Below are positions 8,259-16,953 of a stretch of DNA of 64,000 nt, piece by piece. The DNA lies in NCBI RefSeq assembly GCF_010723735.1, contig NZ_BLLB01000002.1:5766001-5830000 (forward strand). Direction: 5' to 3'. The notes beneath the pieces are model-generated. The model saw only the letters and a list, made by a program, of their open reading frames with translations, had not been told where the DNA came from and made no database searches. A program made the position numbers and the translations under genes. Origin of the DNA: Mycolicibacterium hippocampi. Lineage in GTDB: Bacteria > Actinomycetota > Actinomycetes > Mycobacteriales > Mycobacteriaceae. Numbering within the stretch: position 1 is the first letter of the stretch; each line of letters begins with the position of its first letter.

Positions 8259-9928
8259 CGTCCGCCCGCCGTGACGACGTGGCCACGATGCTGCTCGACC
8301 GACTCGGCGACCCACACCCGGGTCTGAGAACCCGGGATCGCGACTGGGGCTGGGACGAGGTGGTCTGGGAGTCGGCGGCGCGTGCCGGCCTGGCTCTCGA
8401 GCTGCGCGAGCAGAACTTCGGTGCCGCACCGTTTCACATCGGTGTGCTGCTCGACAACGTCCCCGACTTCGTGTTGTGGCTCGGGGCGGCCGCACTGGCG
8501 GGCGCGACCGTCGTCGGGCTCAATCCCACCCGCGGCGCCGGCGAGCTGGCCGCCGACATCCGGCACGCGGACTGCCAGGTGATCGTCACCGACGCACCCG
8601 GCATGGACCGGCTACGGGAGCTCGACCACGGGCTGGCCCCATCCCGGTTCCTGCTCGTCGACGATCCCGGGTACCCGCAACGCCTCGAGCAGCACCGGAA
8701 TCCGCCCTCGGTCGCGGCGGACGTCGACGGGCGGTCATTGCTGCTGTTGCTGTTCACTTCGGGCACCACCGGCGTGTCCAAGGCCGTGAAGTGCAGCCAG
8801 GGCCGGCTGGCCCGGATCGGCTACGCCGCGACCGACAAGTACGGCCACCACCGCGGTGACGTCGACTACTGCTGCATGCCCCTGTTCCACGGCAACGCGA
8901 TCATGGCGCTGTGGGCGCCGGCACTGGCCAACGGCGCGACCGTGTGCTTGACACCGAAGTTCAGCGCCGCCGGATTCCTGCCCGACATCCGGTTCTTCGG
9001 TGCGACGTTCTTCACCTACGTCGGAAAGGCACTGGCCTACCTGTTGGCCACGCCGCCGCGGGCGGACGACGCCGACAACACGTTGGCGCGGGGGTTCGGC
9101 ACCGAGGCCTCACCGGAGGACCAGGACGAGTTCCGCCGCCGGTTCGCCGCCGAACTCTTCGAGGGATACGGTTCCAGCGAGGGCGGCGCAGTAGCCGTCC
9201 CCGACTCCGCCGCACCCGCCGGCGCGCTCGGCCGGCCGGCGCACCCCGGGGTCGTCATCGTCGACCCGGACTCGCTTGATCGTTGTCCCGCAGCGGTTCT
9301 CGATGTCCATGGCAAGGTACTCAACCCCGACGAGGCCATCGGCGAGATCGTCGACCAGCGCGGTGCGCACGATTTCGAGGGTTACTACCGCAACGATGCC
9401 GCGGATGCCGAACGGGTCCGCAACGGCTGGTACTGGTCCGGCGATCTCGGGTACCTCGACGATGCCGGGTTCCTGTACTTCGCCGGCCGGCGCGGCGACT
9501 GGATCCGGGTGGACGGCGAGAACATCTCCGCGCTCAACATCGAGCGCGTCATCCGGCGTTGTCCGGACGTGATCACCGCGGGGGTCTACGGCGTACCCGA
9601 CCCCCGCACCGGCGACCAGGTGATGGCTGCCCTCGAGGTCGCCGATCCCGAGACGTTCGACGTCGACGGGTTCACGGCGTTCCTGGCCGCCCAGCATGAC
9701 CTGGGAGCCAAGGGAACCCCCCGCTTCATCCGGGTGTCGGACAGCTTGCCCGCCACCGGATCCAACAAGGTGCTCAAGCGGGATCTGCAGGCGCAGCGCT
9801 GGCACACCGCCGAATCGGTGTATCGCTGGGCGGGCCGGGGCCGTCCACTCTACCGCCGGATGACCGAAGCTGACCGACAGGCCCTGGATGCCGAGTTCGC
9901 CGTGCACGGAAGGAAGATCCCTTCATGA
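8255..9928 (+). CDS. Second FadD17-like acyl-CoA synthetase
   Basis: 557 residues, same ANL ligase family as the preceding gene and clearly related to it along its length. Shared features are FTSGTTGVSKAV near 167, GYGSSEGG near 306, YWSGDLGY near 393 and a lysine segment SNKVLKRDLQ near 503. It carries about 50 extra C-terminal residues. GTG start at 8255 overlaps the fadD17 stop and ATGA joins it to the next gene, so it is tightly coupled on both sides. M. tuberculosis has, to my knowledge, a single fadD17 here, so this looks like a tandem paralogue with a possibly different acyl-chain preference (inference). FadD1-like is an alternative name. Confidence 0.88.
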   Translation: MTSARRDDVATMLLDRLGDPHPGLRTRDRDWGWDEVVWESAARAGLALELREQNFGAAPFHIGVLLDNVPDFVLWLGAAALAGATVVGLNPTRGAGELAADIRHADCQVIVTDAPGMDRLRELDHGLAPSRFLLVDDPGYPQRLEQHRNPPSVAADVDGRSLLLLLFTSGTTGVSKAVKCSQGRLARIGYAATDKYGHHRGDVDYCCMPLFHGNAIMALWAPALANGATVCLTPKFSAAGFLPDIRFFGATFFTYVGKALAYLLATPPRADDADNTLARGFGTEASPEDQDEFRRRFAAELFEGYGSSEGGAVAVPDSAAPAGALGRPAHPGVVIVDPDSLDRCPAAVLDVHGKVLNPDEAIGEIVDQRGAHDFEGYYRNDAADAERVRNGWYWSGDLGYLDDAGFLYFAGRRGDWIRVDGENISALNIERVIRRCPDVITAGVYGVPDPRTGDQVMAALEVADPETFDVDGFTAFLAAQHDLGAKGTPRFIRVSDSLPATGSNKVLKRDLQAQRWHTAESVYRWAGRGRPLYRRMTEADRQALDAEFAVHGRKIPS

Positions 9929-11478
9929 ATGAATGGGACGAGACCACCGATGTGCTGGTCGCCGGGTCCGGCGCGGGCGGGGTCACCGGCGCGTACACCG
10001 CCGCGCGAGAGGGTCTCGACGTCATCCTGATCGAGGCCACCGACAAGTTCGGCGGCACCACCGCGTACTCGGGCGGGGGTGGAATGTGGTTCCCCTGCAA
10101 CCCGGTTCTGCTGCGCGCGGGCACCGACGACAGCATCGACGACGCGCTGGAGTACTACACCGCGGTGGTCGGGGACCGCACCCCGAAGGCACTGCAGGAG
10201 ACCTACGTGCGCAGCGGTGCGCCCCTCATCGAGTACCTCGAATCCGACGAGTTGCTGAAGTTCACCCTGCTGCCCTGGCCCGACTACTTCGGCAAGGCCC
10301 CGAAGGCGCGCGCCGACGGCATGCGGCACATCGCGGCCAAACCTCTCAAAGTCGCGGCTGCCCCCGCGCTGCGCGAACTCGTCCGCGGGCCGCTGGACGC
10401 CGATCGGCTGGGCCGGCCGCAACCGGAGGATTATTTTGTCGGCGGGCGCGCGCTCGTCGCCCGGTTCCTTGCGGCCTCCGAGAAGTATCCGCACTTCTCC
10501 GCCCGCCGGAACACGGCGCTGACCGAGCTGGTGGTCGACGACGGCGCCGTCGTCGGCGCGATCGTCGAGACCGACGGGCAGCGCCGAGCCATCCGGGCCC
10601 GGCGCGGGGTGCTGTTGGCCGCAGGCGGTTTCGAACACAACGATGACATGCGGCAGCGCTATGGCGTTCCCGGGAACTCACGAGACACCATGGGGCCCTC
10701 GGGTAACCGTGGCCTGGCCCATCTGGCAGCAATGGCCGTTGGGGCAGACACCGATTTGATGGACCAGGCGTGGTGGTCGCCGGGACTGACCCATCCCGAC
10801 GGCACCTCGGCGTTCGCGCTGTGGTTCACCGGTGGGATCTTCGTCGACGACAACGGACGCAGGTTCGTCAACGAGTCGGCGGCCTACGACCGTCTCGGGC
10901 GCGAGATCCTCGCTGCGATGGACGCAGGCACAGTCACGCTGCCGCTCTGGATGATCTACGACGACGCCGAGGACGGCGTCCCGCCGGTGAAGGCGACCAA
11001 CGTCTCGATGGTCGAACCGGCGAGGTACGTGGACGCGGGCTTGTGGCGCACGGCCGACACCCTCGAACAACTCGCCGCCGAGATCGGCGTGCCACCGCAG
11101 AACCTGGTGGACACGGTGACGCGGTTCAACGAGTTCGTGCGGCGCGGCAGCGATGACGACTTCGGTCGCGGCGACGAACCATACGACCGCGCGTTCTCCG
11201 GCGGCGCCCCACCGCTCTACCCGATCGAACGTGCGCCGTTCCACGCGGCCGCATTCGGCGTGTCCGATCTGGGCACCAAGGGCGGTCTGCGCACCGATAC
11301 CGGCGCGCGGGTGCTCGACGCGGCGGACAATGTGATCGCCGGACTCTACGCAGCCGGCAACACGATGGCAGCACCCAGCGGCACCGTCTATCCCGGCGGC
11401 GGCAATCCGATCGGAACCAGCATGGTCTTCAGCCACCTGGCTGTGCTGGACATGAAAGAAGGAGTCAGCCATGAGTGA
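9925..11478 (+). CDS. KstD-family FAD 3-ketosteroid delta1-dehydrogenase-like protein
   Basis: 517 residues. The N-terminal FAD motif GSGAGG is at 14-19 and FGGTTAYSGGGGMW near 41. The C-terminal VYPGGGNPIG segment keeps the KstD-type Tyr (489) and Gly (493) that in characterised KstDs hold and activate the 3-keto group. It is clearly related to, but distinct from, the canonical kstD at 44144. Starts at ATG 9925 overlapping the upstream ligase stop; AAGGAAG lies upstream. The next gene encodes a KshA-type oxygenase. A delta1-dehydrogenase or a delta4-type dehydrogenase on a CoA-conjugated steroid are both possible. Confidence 0.85.
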   Translation: MNEWDETTDVLVAGSGAGGVTGAYTAAREGLDVILIEATDKFGGTTAYSGGGGMWFPCNPVLLRAGTDDSIDDALEYYTAVVGDRTPKALQETYVRSGAPLIEYLESDELLKFTLLPWPDYFGKAPKARADGMRHIAAKPLKVAAAPALRELVRGPLDADRLGRPQPEDYFVGGRALVARFLAASEKYPHFSARRNTALTELVVDDGAVVGAIVETDGQRRAIRARRGVLLAAGGFEHNDDMRQRYGVPGNSRDTMGPSGNRGLAHLAAMAVGADTDLMDQAWWSPGLTHPDGTSAFALWFTGGIFVDDNGRRFVNESAAYDRLGREILAAMDAGTVTLPLWMIYDDAEDGVPPVKATNVSMVEPARYVDAGLWRTADTLEQLAAEIGVPPQNLVDTVTRFNEFVRRGSDDDFGRGDEPYDRAFSGGAPPLYPIERAPFHAAAFGVSDLGTKGGLRTDTGARVLDAADNVIAGLYAAGNTMAAPSGTVYPGGGNPIGTSMVFSHLAVLDMKEGVSHE

Positions 11479-12610
11479 GGCAGCGACCGAGAACATCCGC
11501 GAGATCGACACCGGCGCAGTGATGACGCGGTTCGCCCGGGGCTGGCACTGCCTGGGCCTGGCGGAGTCCTTCCGCGACGGCAAGCCGCACGGCATCACCG
11601 CGTTCGGCACCATGCTCGTGGTGTTCGAGGATTCCAAGGGCGCGCTCAACGTCCTGGACGGCTACTGCCGGCACATGGGCGGCAACCTCGCTCAGGGCAC
11701 CATCAAAGGCGACGACATCGCCTGCCCGTTCCACGACTGGCGCTGGGGCGGCGACGGCAAGTGCACCCTGGTGCCGTACGCCAAGCGCACCCCGCGGCTG
11801 GCCCGCACCCGCGCCTGGCTCACCACCGAGGTCAACGGTCAGCTGCTGGTCTGGCACGACCCCGAGGGTTCCACTCCCCCAGCGGAACTGACCCCGCCGA
11901 CGATCGAAGGCTTCGACGAGGGTCTGTGGTCGCCGTGGCAATGGAGCTCGATCCTGATCGAGGGTTCGCACTGCCGCGAGATCGTCGACAACAACGTCGA
12001 CATGGCGCACTTCTTCTACATCCACAAGGCCTACCCGACGTACTTCAAGAACGTCATCGAGGGACACACCGCTAGCCAGTTCATGGAGTCCAAGCCCCGG
12101 CCCGACTTCACTCCCAACTTCGAGAAGCTCTGGGAAGGAACCCATCTGCGGTCGGAGGCGACCTATTTCGGACCGGCCTACATGATCAACTGGCTACACA
12201 ACGATCTCGCTCCGGAATTCACCGTCGAGGTAGCCCTGATCAACTGCCACTATCCGGTCAGCCACAGCTCGTTCGTGCTGCAGTGGGGCGTCGCCGTCCA
12301 GGAGATGCCAGGGTTGCCTGCCGACAAGGCCGCCAAGCTCGCTGCGACGATGAACCGCAGCTTCGGCGAAGGTTTCCTCGATGACGTGGAGATCTGGAAG
12401 AACAAGACCCGCATCGACAATCCACTGCTCACTGAGGAAGACGGGCCGGTGTACCAGCACCGCCGCTGGTACCAGCAGTTCTACACCGACGTCGCCGACG
12501 TCACCGCCGACATGACCGACCGCTTCGAGCAGGAGGTCGACACCACCCACGCCAACGATCTGTGGCAGCAGGAGGTGGCCGAGAACCTCGCGGCCCGTGC
12601 CCGAAGTTGA
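11471..12610 (+). CDS. KshA-type Rieske oxygenase, second copy
   Basis: 379 residues. The Rieske [2Fe-2S] ligands are Cys66, His68, Cys85 and His88. The mononuclear iron site is DNNVDMAHFFYIH (His180, His185) with an Asp near 305 (DDVEIW). It is highly similar throughout to the kshA at 31801. KshA is the oxygenase of 3-ketosteroid 9alpha-hydroxylase, and the reductase KshB is not in this window. It overlaps the KstD-like stop by 8 bp. Last gene of the chsE4 operon. Substrate preference cannot be read from sequence; a role on side-chain-bearing steroids would fit its operon. Confidence 0.9.
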   Translation: MSEAATENIREIDTGAVMTRFARGWHCLGLAESFRDGKPHGITAFGTMLVVFEDSKGALNVLDGYCRHMGGNLAQGTIKGDDIACPFHDWRWGGDGKCTLVPYAKRTPRLARTRAWLTTEVNGQLLVWHDPEGSTPPAELTPPTIEGFDEGLWSPWQWSSILIEGSHCREIVDNNVDMAHFFYIHKAYPTYFKNVIEGHTASQFMESKPRPDFTPNFEKLWEGTHLRSEATYFGPAYMINWLHNDLAPEFTVEVALINCHYPVSHSSFVLQWGVAVQEMPGLPADKAAKLAATMNRSFGEGFLDDVEIWKNKTRIDNPLLTEEDGPVYQHRRWYQQFYTDVADVTADMTDRFEQEVDTTHANDLWQQEVAENLAARARS

Positions 12611-13525
12611 GTACAACTACCCACACAGCAGGAGCCTCCTCCTGACTTAGGCTTTCTGAACGACCTGATACCGACAGGAGTTCAGCCATGAAGCTCTCGG
12701 CCGTCGCCCGAGCCGCCGCGATCGCTGCCACGCTTGCCGTCGTCGCAACCGGCTGTGGTTCGGATACCACGGCTGGGTCTGGCACCACGGCTTCGGAGAC
12801 AACCGCTTCGGAGACAACCGCGTCGGAAGCCACCAGCGCAACGGCGGCGCCAACGACGGGCAGGACCGCTCCGCGCGAGGAGGATCCGCGGGGGCCGAAC
12901 CCGACGATCGCCGACTACATCGTCGCCAACAACATTCAGGAAACACCGGTCAGCCCGGGCGATCCCGGCGCCCCAGTCATTACCCTGCCCTCTCCGGACG
13001 GCTGGCGCGACGCCGGTCCCGACACCCCCGAGTGGGCTTACGGCGCGATCGTCTACACCGGGCCCGAAGCCCGGGAGTACACGCCGAGCATCGTCGCAGT
13101 GGTGTCCCGGCTCACCGGCAATGTCGACCCGCAGGAAATCCTCGACCTCGCGGCGGGCGAGCTGAACAACCTGCCCGGCTGGGACCCGATGAGCACTGGC
13201 CGGTCCAGCACGCTCGCCGGCTTTCCCGCGTTCCATCTTGGCGGCACCTGGGAGCAGGACGGGGTGACCAAGGTGGTGGGGCAGAAGACGGCGGTGATCG
13301 AAGGCGGCGACGGGCTGTACGTGCTGCAGCTCAACGCTGACGGCCTGGAGAGCCAGATGGAGTTCGTCGGTGATGCAACAGGTGACGTCGACCGCGGGAT
13401 CACCATCACGCCGTGAAAACAGGGAATTGAGTACAGCTACCCACTGAGCAACCGCGGGCTTCTGTTCTAGCCTTCATTGAACATTTTGATACCGACAGGA
13501 GTTCAGCCATGAAGCTCTCGGTCAT
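12606..13525 (+). repeat. Tandem duplication of a promoter-lipoprotein unit (about 820 bp offset)
   Basis: The leader of the first lipoprotein (12606-12702) recurs before the second (13426-13525). Both contain a GAGTACA(A/G)CTACCCA block and an identical stretch from GATACCGACAGG through the ATG and first codons. The coding regions are also paralogous, so promoter, ribosome site and gene were duplicated together. Confidence 0.85.
12688..13416 (+). CDS. LpqN/LpqT-like secreted lipoprotein, copy 1
   Basis: 242 residues. A lipoprotein signal peptide (MKLSAVARAAAIAATLAVV) ends in the lipobox ATGC with Cys23. A Ser/Thr-rich linker (about 26-58) follows, then a globular domain beginning at NPTIADYIVANNI that resembles mycobacterial LpqN/LpqT-type lipoproteins. 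ACAGGAG precedes the ATG. Own promoter region with the duplicated leader; it is not part of the upstream operon by spacing (77 bp). Family function is not established; it is expected to be anchored on the outer face of the plasma membrane. Confidence 0.85.
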   Translation: MKLSAVARAAAIAATLAVVATGCGSDTTAGSGTTASETTASETTASEATSATAAPTTGRTAPREEDPRGPNPTIADYIVANNIQETPVSPGDPGAPVITLPSPDGWRDAGPDTPEWAYGAIVYTGPEAREYTPSIVAVVSRLTGNVDPQEILDLAAGELNNLPGWDPMSTGRSSTLAGFPAFHLGGTWEQDGVTKVVGQKTAVIEGGDGLYVLQLNADGLESQMEFVGDATGDVDRGITITP

Positions 13526-14237
13526 CACCCGGGCCGCCGTGATCGCGGCGGCGCTGGCCCTCGCCGCGACGGGCTGCGGCTCGACTACAACCACCGGGTC
13601 CGGCACCACCGCGTCGGAGTCGTCGGAGACCAGCACCTCGGAGGCGACGTCCACCAGCGCGACGGCGGCGCCGTCCACGGAGCGGATCGCTCCGCGCGAC
13701 GAGGACCCGCAGGGGCCGAACCCGACGATCGTCGACTACATCCTGGCCAACGGGATCCAGGAGACTCCGATCAAGCCGGACGACACAGGAGCGCCACGTA
13801 TCGATCTGCCGATTCCGGAGGGCTGGCAGCCGGCAGGATCCGACACCCCCGAATGGGCTTACGGCGCCATCCTCTACGACGGGCCCGAAGCGCGGGAGTA
13901 CACGCCGAGCATCGTCGCGTTGCTGTCCAAGCTGACCGGCGATGTGGATCCGCAGGCCATTCTCGACCATGCGCCCGGCGAGTTGGCGAACCTTCCCGGT
14001 TGGAGTCCGTTGACCAACGGCCGGGAGAGCTCACTCAGCGGTTTCCCGGCATTCCAGCTCGGCGGCACTTGGGTGCAGGACGGCGTGGAGAAGATCGTCG
14101 CGCAGAAGACGGTGGTGATCCCGTGGCGAGACGGGTTGTACGTGCTGCAACTCAATGCCGACGGCCTGGAGAGCCAGATGGACGTGGTCGGCGCTGCGAC
14201 GAACATCATCGACGACGAAACCGTCATCACACCGTGA
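13509..14237 (+). CDS. LpqN/LpqT-like secreted lipoprotein, copy 2
   Basis: 242 residues, exactly the length of copy 1 and similar throughout, with conserved blocks such as SDTPEWAYGAI and REYTPSIVA. The lipobox is ATGC with Cys23 and a Ser/Thr-rich spacer follows. Divergence is greatest in the linker and in the surface loop around residues 90-105. Same duplicated leader and ribosome site as copy 1. It converges on ilvX with only 5 bp between the stops. Confidence 0.85.
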   Translation: MKLSVITRAAVIAAALALAATGCGSTTTTGSGTTASESSETSTSEATSTSATAAPSTERIAPRDEDPQGPNPTIVDYILANGIQETPIKPDDTGAPRIDLPIPEGWQPAGSDTPEWAYGAILYDGPEAREYTPSIVALLSKLTGDVDPQAILDHAPGELANLPGWSPLTNGRESSLSGFPAFQLGGTWVQDGVEKIVAQKTVVIPWRDGLYVLQLNADGLESQMDVVGAATNIIDDETVITP

Positions 14238-14242
14238 CGTGA

Positions 14243-15799
14243 TCAGCCGGCCAGCGAACCGACCACGGCGTCGATCAGGTGCGGCCCCGGCTCGCGGAAC
14301 GCATCGGCCAACGCGGCCGCTAACTCCTCGGCAGTGGTCGTCCGCCGTGCGGAAACGCCCATGCCTTGCGCGATCTTGACGAAATCGATCGCCGGACTAC
14401 CGAGATCGAGCAGCTCCAGCGCCTTGGGACCCGGCGGTTCGGCACTCACCGCACCGACACGCTGCAATTCGATCCGCAGAATGTCGTAGGCGCCGTTGTT
14501 GAAGATCACCGTGGTGACGTCGAGATTCTCCCGCGCCTGGGTCCACAGCCCGGCGATGGTGTACATCGCCGAACCGTCGGCCTGCAGGGACAGCACCGGC
14601 CGTTCCGGCGCGGCGATCGCGGCGCCGATCGCCGCCGGGATGCCGTAGCCGATCGCTCCCCCGGTCAGCGTCACCACATCGTGGGCCGGGGCGCCCGCCG
14701 TCGCGGCGGCGACTCCGACTCCGGCGGTGTTGGATTCGTCGACGATGATCGCCCGCTCGGGAAGAAGTGCGGCCACCACGGCGGCGGCGGTGAAGGCGGT
14801 GAGATCGCCCGTTGGCAGTTCGGGCCGCGCTGCGGGCGCCACGACAGCGGATGCGCCCGGGGCCAGTTCGTCGGCGAGCAGTTCCAGTGCCGCCGCGGCG
14901 CCGGCGCCGTCGGCCAGCAGGTGCACGTCGCAGCCTTCGGGCACCAGGTCGCTGGGTTTACCGGGGTAGGCGAAGAATGACACCGGAGACTTCGCCCCGG
15001 CCAGGATCAGATGTGCCGCACCGGCCAATTGCTCCTGAGCCGCCTCGGCGAAGTACGCCAGCCTCTCCACGGCGGGCACCCCCGCCCCACGTTCCAGCCG
15101 GGCGGGGAACGTCTCGCACAGCACCCTGGCCCCGGTGGCCTGCGCGATGCGGGTTGCCGCAGCCAGCCCCGGGGTCCGCGTCGCGTCCCCGCCGATCAGG
15201 ATGACCGTCGGCGCACCGGATCGCAGAGTTGCCAGCGCGGTGCGGAGGCCGTCCCGGTCCACGGCGGGCGCGATGGTTTCGGGCGCAGCGGCGCCGGCGT
15301 GTGCCCCGGCGGTCCACGACACGTCGGCGGGCAGGATGAGCGTCGAAACCATCCCGCCGCGACTGGCGCTCACGGCGTCAGCGGCATCGGCGCCGACATC
15401 ATCGGTCCTCATCGTGCGACGCACCCACCCGGACACGGTGCCGGCCAGCGCGTCGATGTCGGACTCCAGCGGGGCGTCGTAGCGCTTGTGGTAGGTGGCG
15501 TGATCGCCGACGACGACGACCATCGGGGTGCGGGCCCGGCGTGCGTTGTGCAGGTTGGCCAGGCCGTTGCCCAGACCCGGGCCGAGGTGCAGTAACACCG
15601 ACGCCGGTTTGTCGGCCATCCGGGCGTATCCATCGGCGGCGCCCGTCGCCACACCCTCGAACAACGTCAGCACACCCCGCATCCGCGGCACCGCGTCGAG
15701 TGCTGCGACGAAGTGCATCTCCGAGGTGCCGGGGTTGGCGAAGCACACCTCGATCCCGCTGTCGACGAGAGTGGAAAGCAGGGCTCGGGCACCGTTCAC
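14243..15799 (-). CDS. ilvX: IlvX-type thiamine diphosphate enzyme (acetolactate synthase-like)
   Basis: 518 residues with the three-domain TPP-enzyme layout. The N-terminal PYR domain has FEGVATGAADGYAR, whose Glu would activate the cofactor. A central domain follows, then a C-terminal PP domain with the cofactor motif ADGSAMYT...NN, where Ala replaces the usual first Gly. Counterpart of Rv3509c. It lacks the length and FAD-type features of true acetohydroxyacid synthase, so the substrate is open; a role in condensing or cleaving a small 2-oxoacid or acyl product of sterol breakdown is only inference. GTG start at 15799. It diverges from the AlkD-like gene across 50 bp. Confidence 0.85.
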   Translation of the reverse strand: MNGARALLSTLVDSGIEVCFANPGTSEMHFVAALDAVPRMRGVLTLFEGVATGAADGYARMADKPASVLLHLGPGLGNGLANLHNARRARTPMVVVVGDHATYHKRYDAPLESDIDALAGTVSGWVRRTMRTDDVGADAADAVSASRGGMVSTLILPADVSWTAGAHAGAAAPETIAPAVDRDGLRTALATLRSGAPTVILIGGDATRTPGLAAATRIAQATGARVLCETFPARLERGAGVPAVERLAYFAEAAQEQLAGAAHLILAGAKSPVSFFAYPGKPSDLVPEGCDVHLLADGAGAAAALELLADELAPGASAVVAPAARPELPTGDLTAFTAAAVVAALLPERAIIVDESNTAGVGVAAATAGAPAHDVVTLTGGAIGYGIPAAIGAAIAAPERPVLSLQADGSAMYTIAGLWTQARENLDVTTVIFNNGAYDILRIELQRVGAVSAEPPGPKALELLDLGSPAIDFVKIAQGMGVSARRTTTAEELAAALADAFREPGPHLIDAVVGSLAG

Positions 15800-15849
15800 A
15801 CCGAGCCAACCTACGCCGCCGTGTCGGAGTCGGTGGCTACCATCGCGAC

Positions 15850-16953
15850 ATGCCGCTGGCCGAAGAGTTGATCAACGACAGGACGGCAGCGGCGCTGATC
15901 ACCGCCATCGAAGGTGCGGCCCCGCAGAACCCGCTGGTTGCTCTGCGGGCCGCACGCACCGCCCTGGCGGCGCTTCCGCTGCGCTCGCGTGCCGACCTGT
16001 TGCGCGACGCGCTGCTCACCGACATCCCGGGCGATTTCGCGACGCTCGCGGCGGTGGTTCGGTCGGCGCGTGACGGCGCCGCTCCGTTCGACGGCTGGCT
16101 GATCTGGCCGGTGTCCACCGCGATCGCAGACCGGGCCGTTGCCGACGGGGGTCCTGCGGCGTTCGACGACGCGATGGGCCTTCTTGCCGACCTAACCGGA
16201 CGGCTGAGCGCGGAGTTCGCGATCCGGGCGCTGTTGCGCCATGACCCCGACCGGGCGCTGGAGCTCATCAGCGCCTGGACCACCTCGCCGGACGCCGCGG
16301 TCCGCCGATTGGCGTCGGAGGGGACTCGCCCGTACCTGCCGTGGGCGACCCGGGTTCCGCAGCTCACCGCCAGACCCGGTGCGACCGTGTGGATTCTGGA
16401 TGCGCTGTACCGCGACCCCGATCCGGCGGTGCGACGTTCGGTGGCCAACCACCTCAACGATCTCAGCCGCGACCACGCCGACCTCGTGGTCAGCGCCGCA
16501 CGGCGCTGGCTTGCCGCGCCGGATGCCGACACCGCCGCTGTAGCGCGCCACGGGTTACGTACTCTGGTCAAACGCGGGCACCCGGATGCGTTGCAGCTAC
16601 TCGGTTTCGGGGCGGTGACGGTCGAGGTGGACGGACCCGTGGTGGACCGGGCGACGGTGCCGTTCGGTGGAAGCGTCAGGTTCTCCGCGACGATCCGCAA
16701 TGACGGCGACCGGCCGGCGCGGCTGGCGATCGACTACGCGGTGCATCACCGCAAGGCCAACGGCGGTCAGACGCCCAAGGTGTTCAAGCTGACCACCCGC
16801 ACGCTCGGCCCTGGTGAGCGGGTCACCGTCACCAAGGAGCACTCGTTGCGGCCGATCACCACTCGGCGCTACTACCCGGGCCCACACGCCGTCGACATCC
16901 GCGTCAACGGAGTCGCTTCCAGCCGAGCCGATTTCGAGCTACTGCCGGGCTAG
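15850..16953 (+). CDS. AlkD-like HEAT-repeat protein with C-terminal beta domain
   Basis: 367 residues. The first about 260 residues are helical repeats of the AlkD/AlkC DNA alkylation-repair type (FAIRALLRHDPDRALELISAW, DPDPAVRRSVANHLNDLSRD). The last about 110 residues form a different, beta-rich segment (VTVEVDGPVVDRATVPFGG). AlkD proteins are DNA glycosylases that grip duplex DNA with HEAT-like repeats. The ATG at 15850 gives the compact form; the frame is open upstream into ilvX. It is convergent with the next gene, their stops overlapping in CTAG. It has no evident link to sterols, and activity is unproven. Confidence 0.75.
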   Translation: MPLAEELINDRTAAALITAIEGAAPQNPLVALRAARTALAALPLRSRADLLRDALLTDIPGDFATLAAVVRSARDGAAPFDGWLIWPVSTAIADRAVADGGPAAFDDAMGLLADLTGRLSAEFAIRALLRHDPDRALELISAWTTSPDAAVRRLASEGTRPYLPWATRVPQLTARPGATVWILDALYRDPDPAVRRSVANHLNDLSRDHADLVVSAARRWLAAPDADTAAVARHGLRTLVKRGHPDALQLLGFGAVTVEVDGPVVDRATVPFGGSVRFSATIRNDGDRPARLAIDYAVHHRKANGGQTPKVFKLTTRTLGPGERVTVTKEHSLRPITTRRYYPGPHAVDIRVNGVASSRADFELLPG

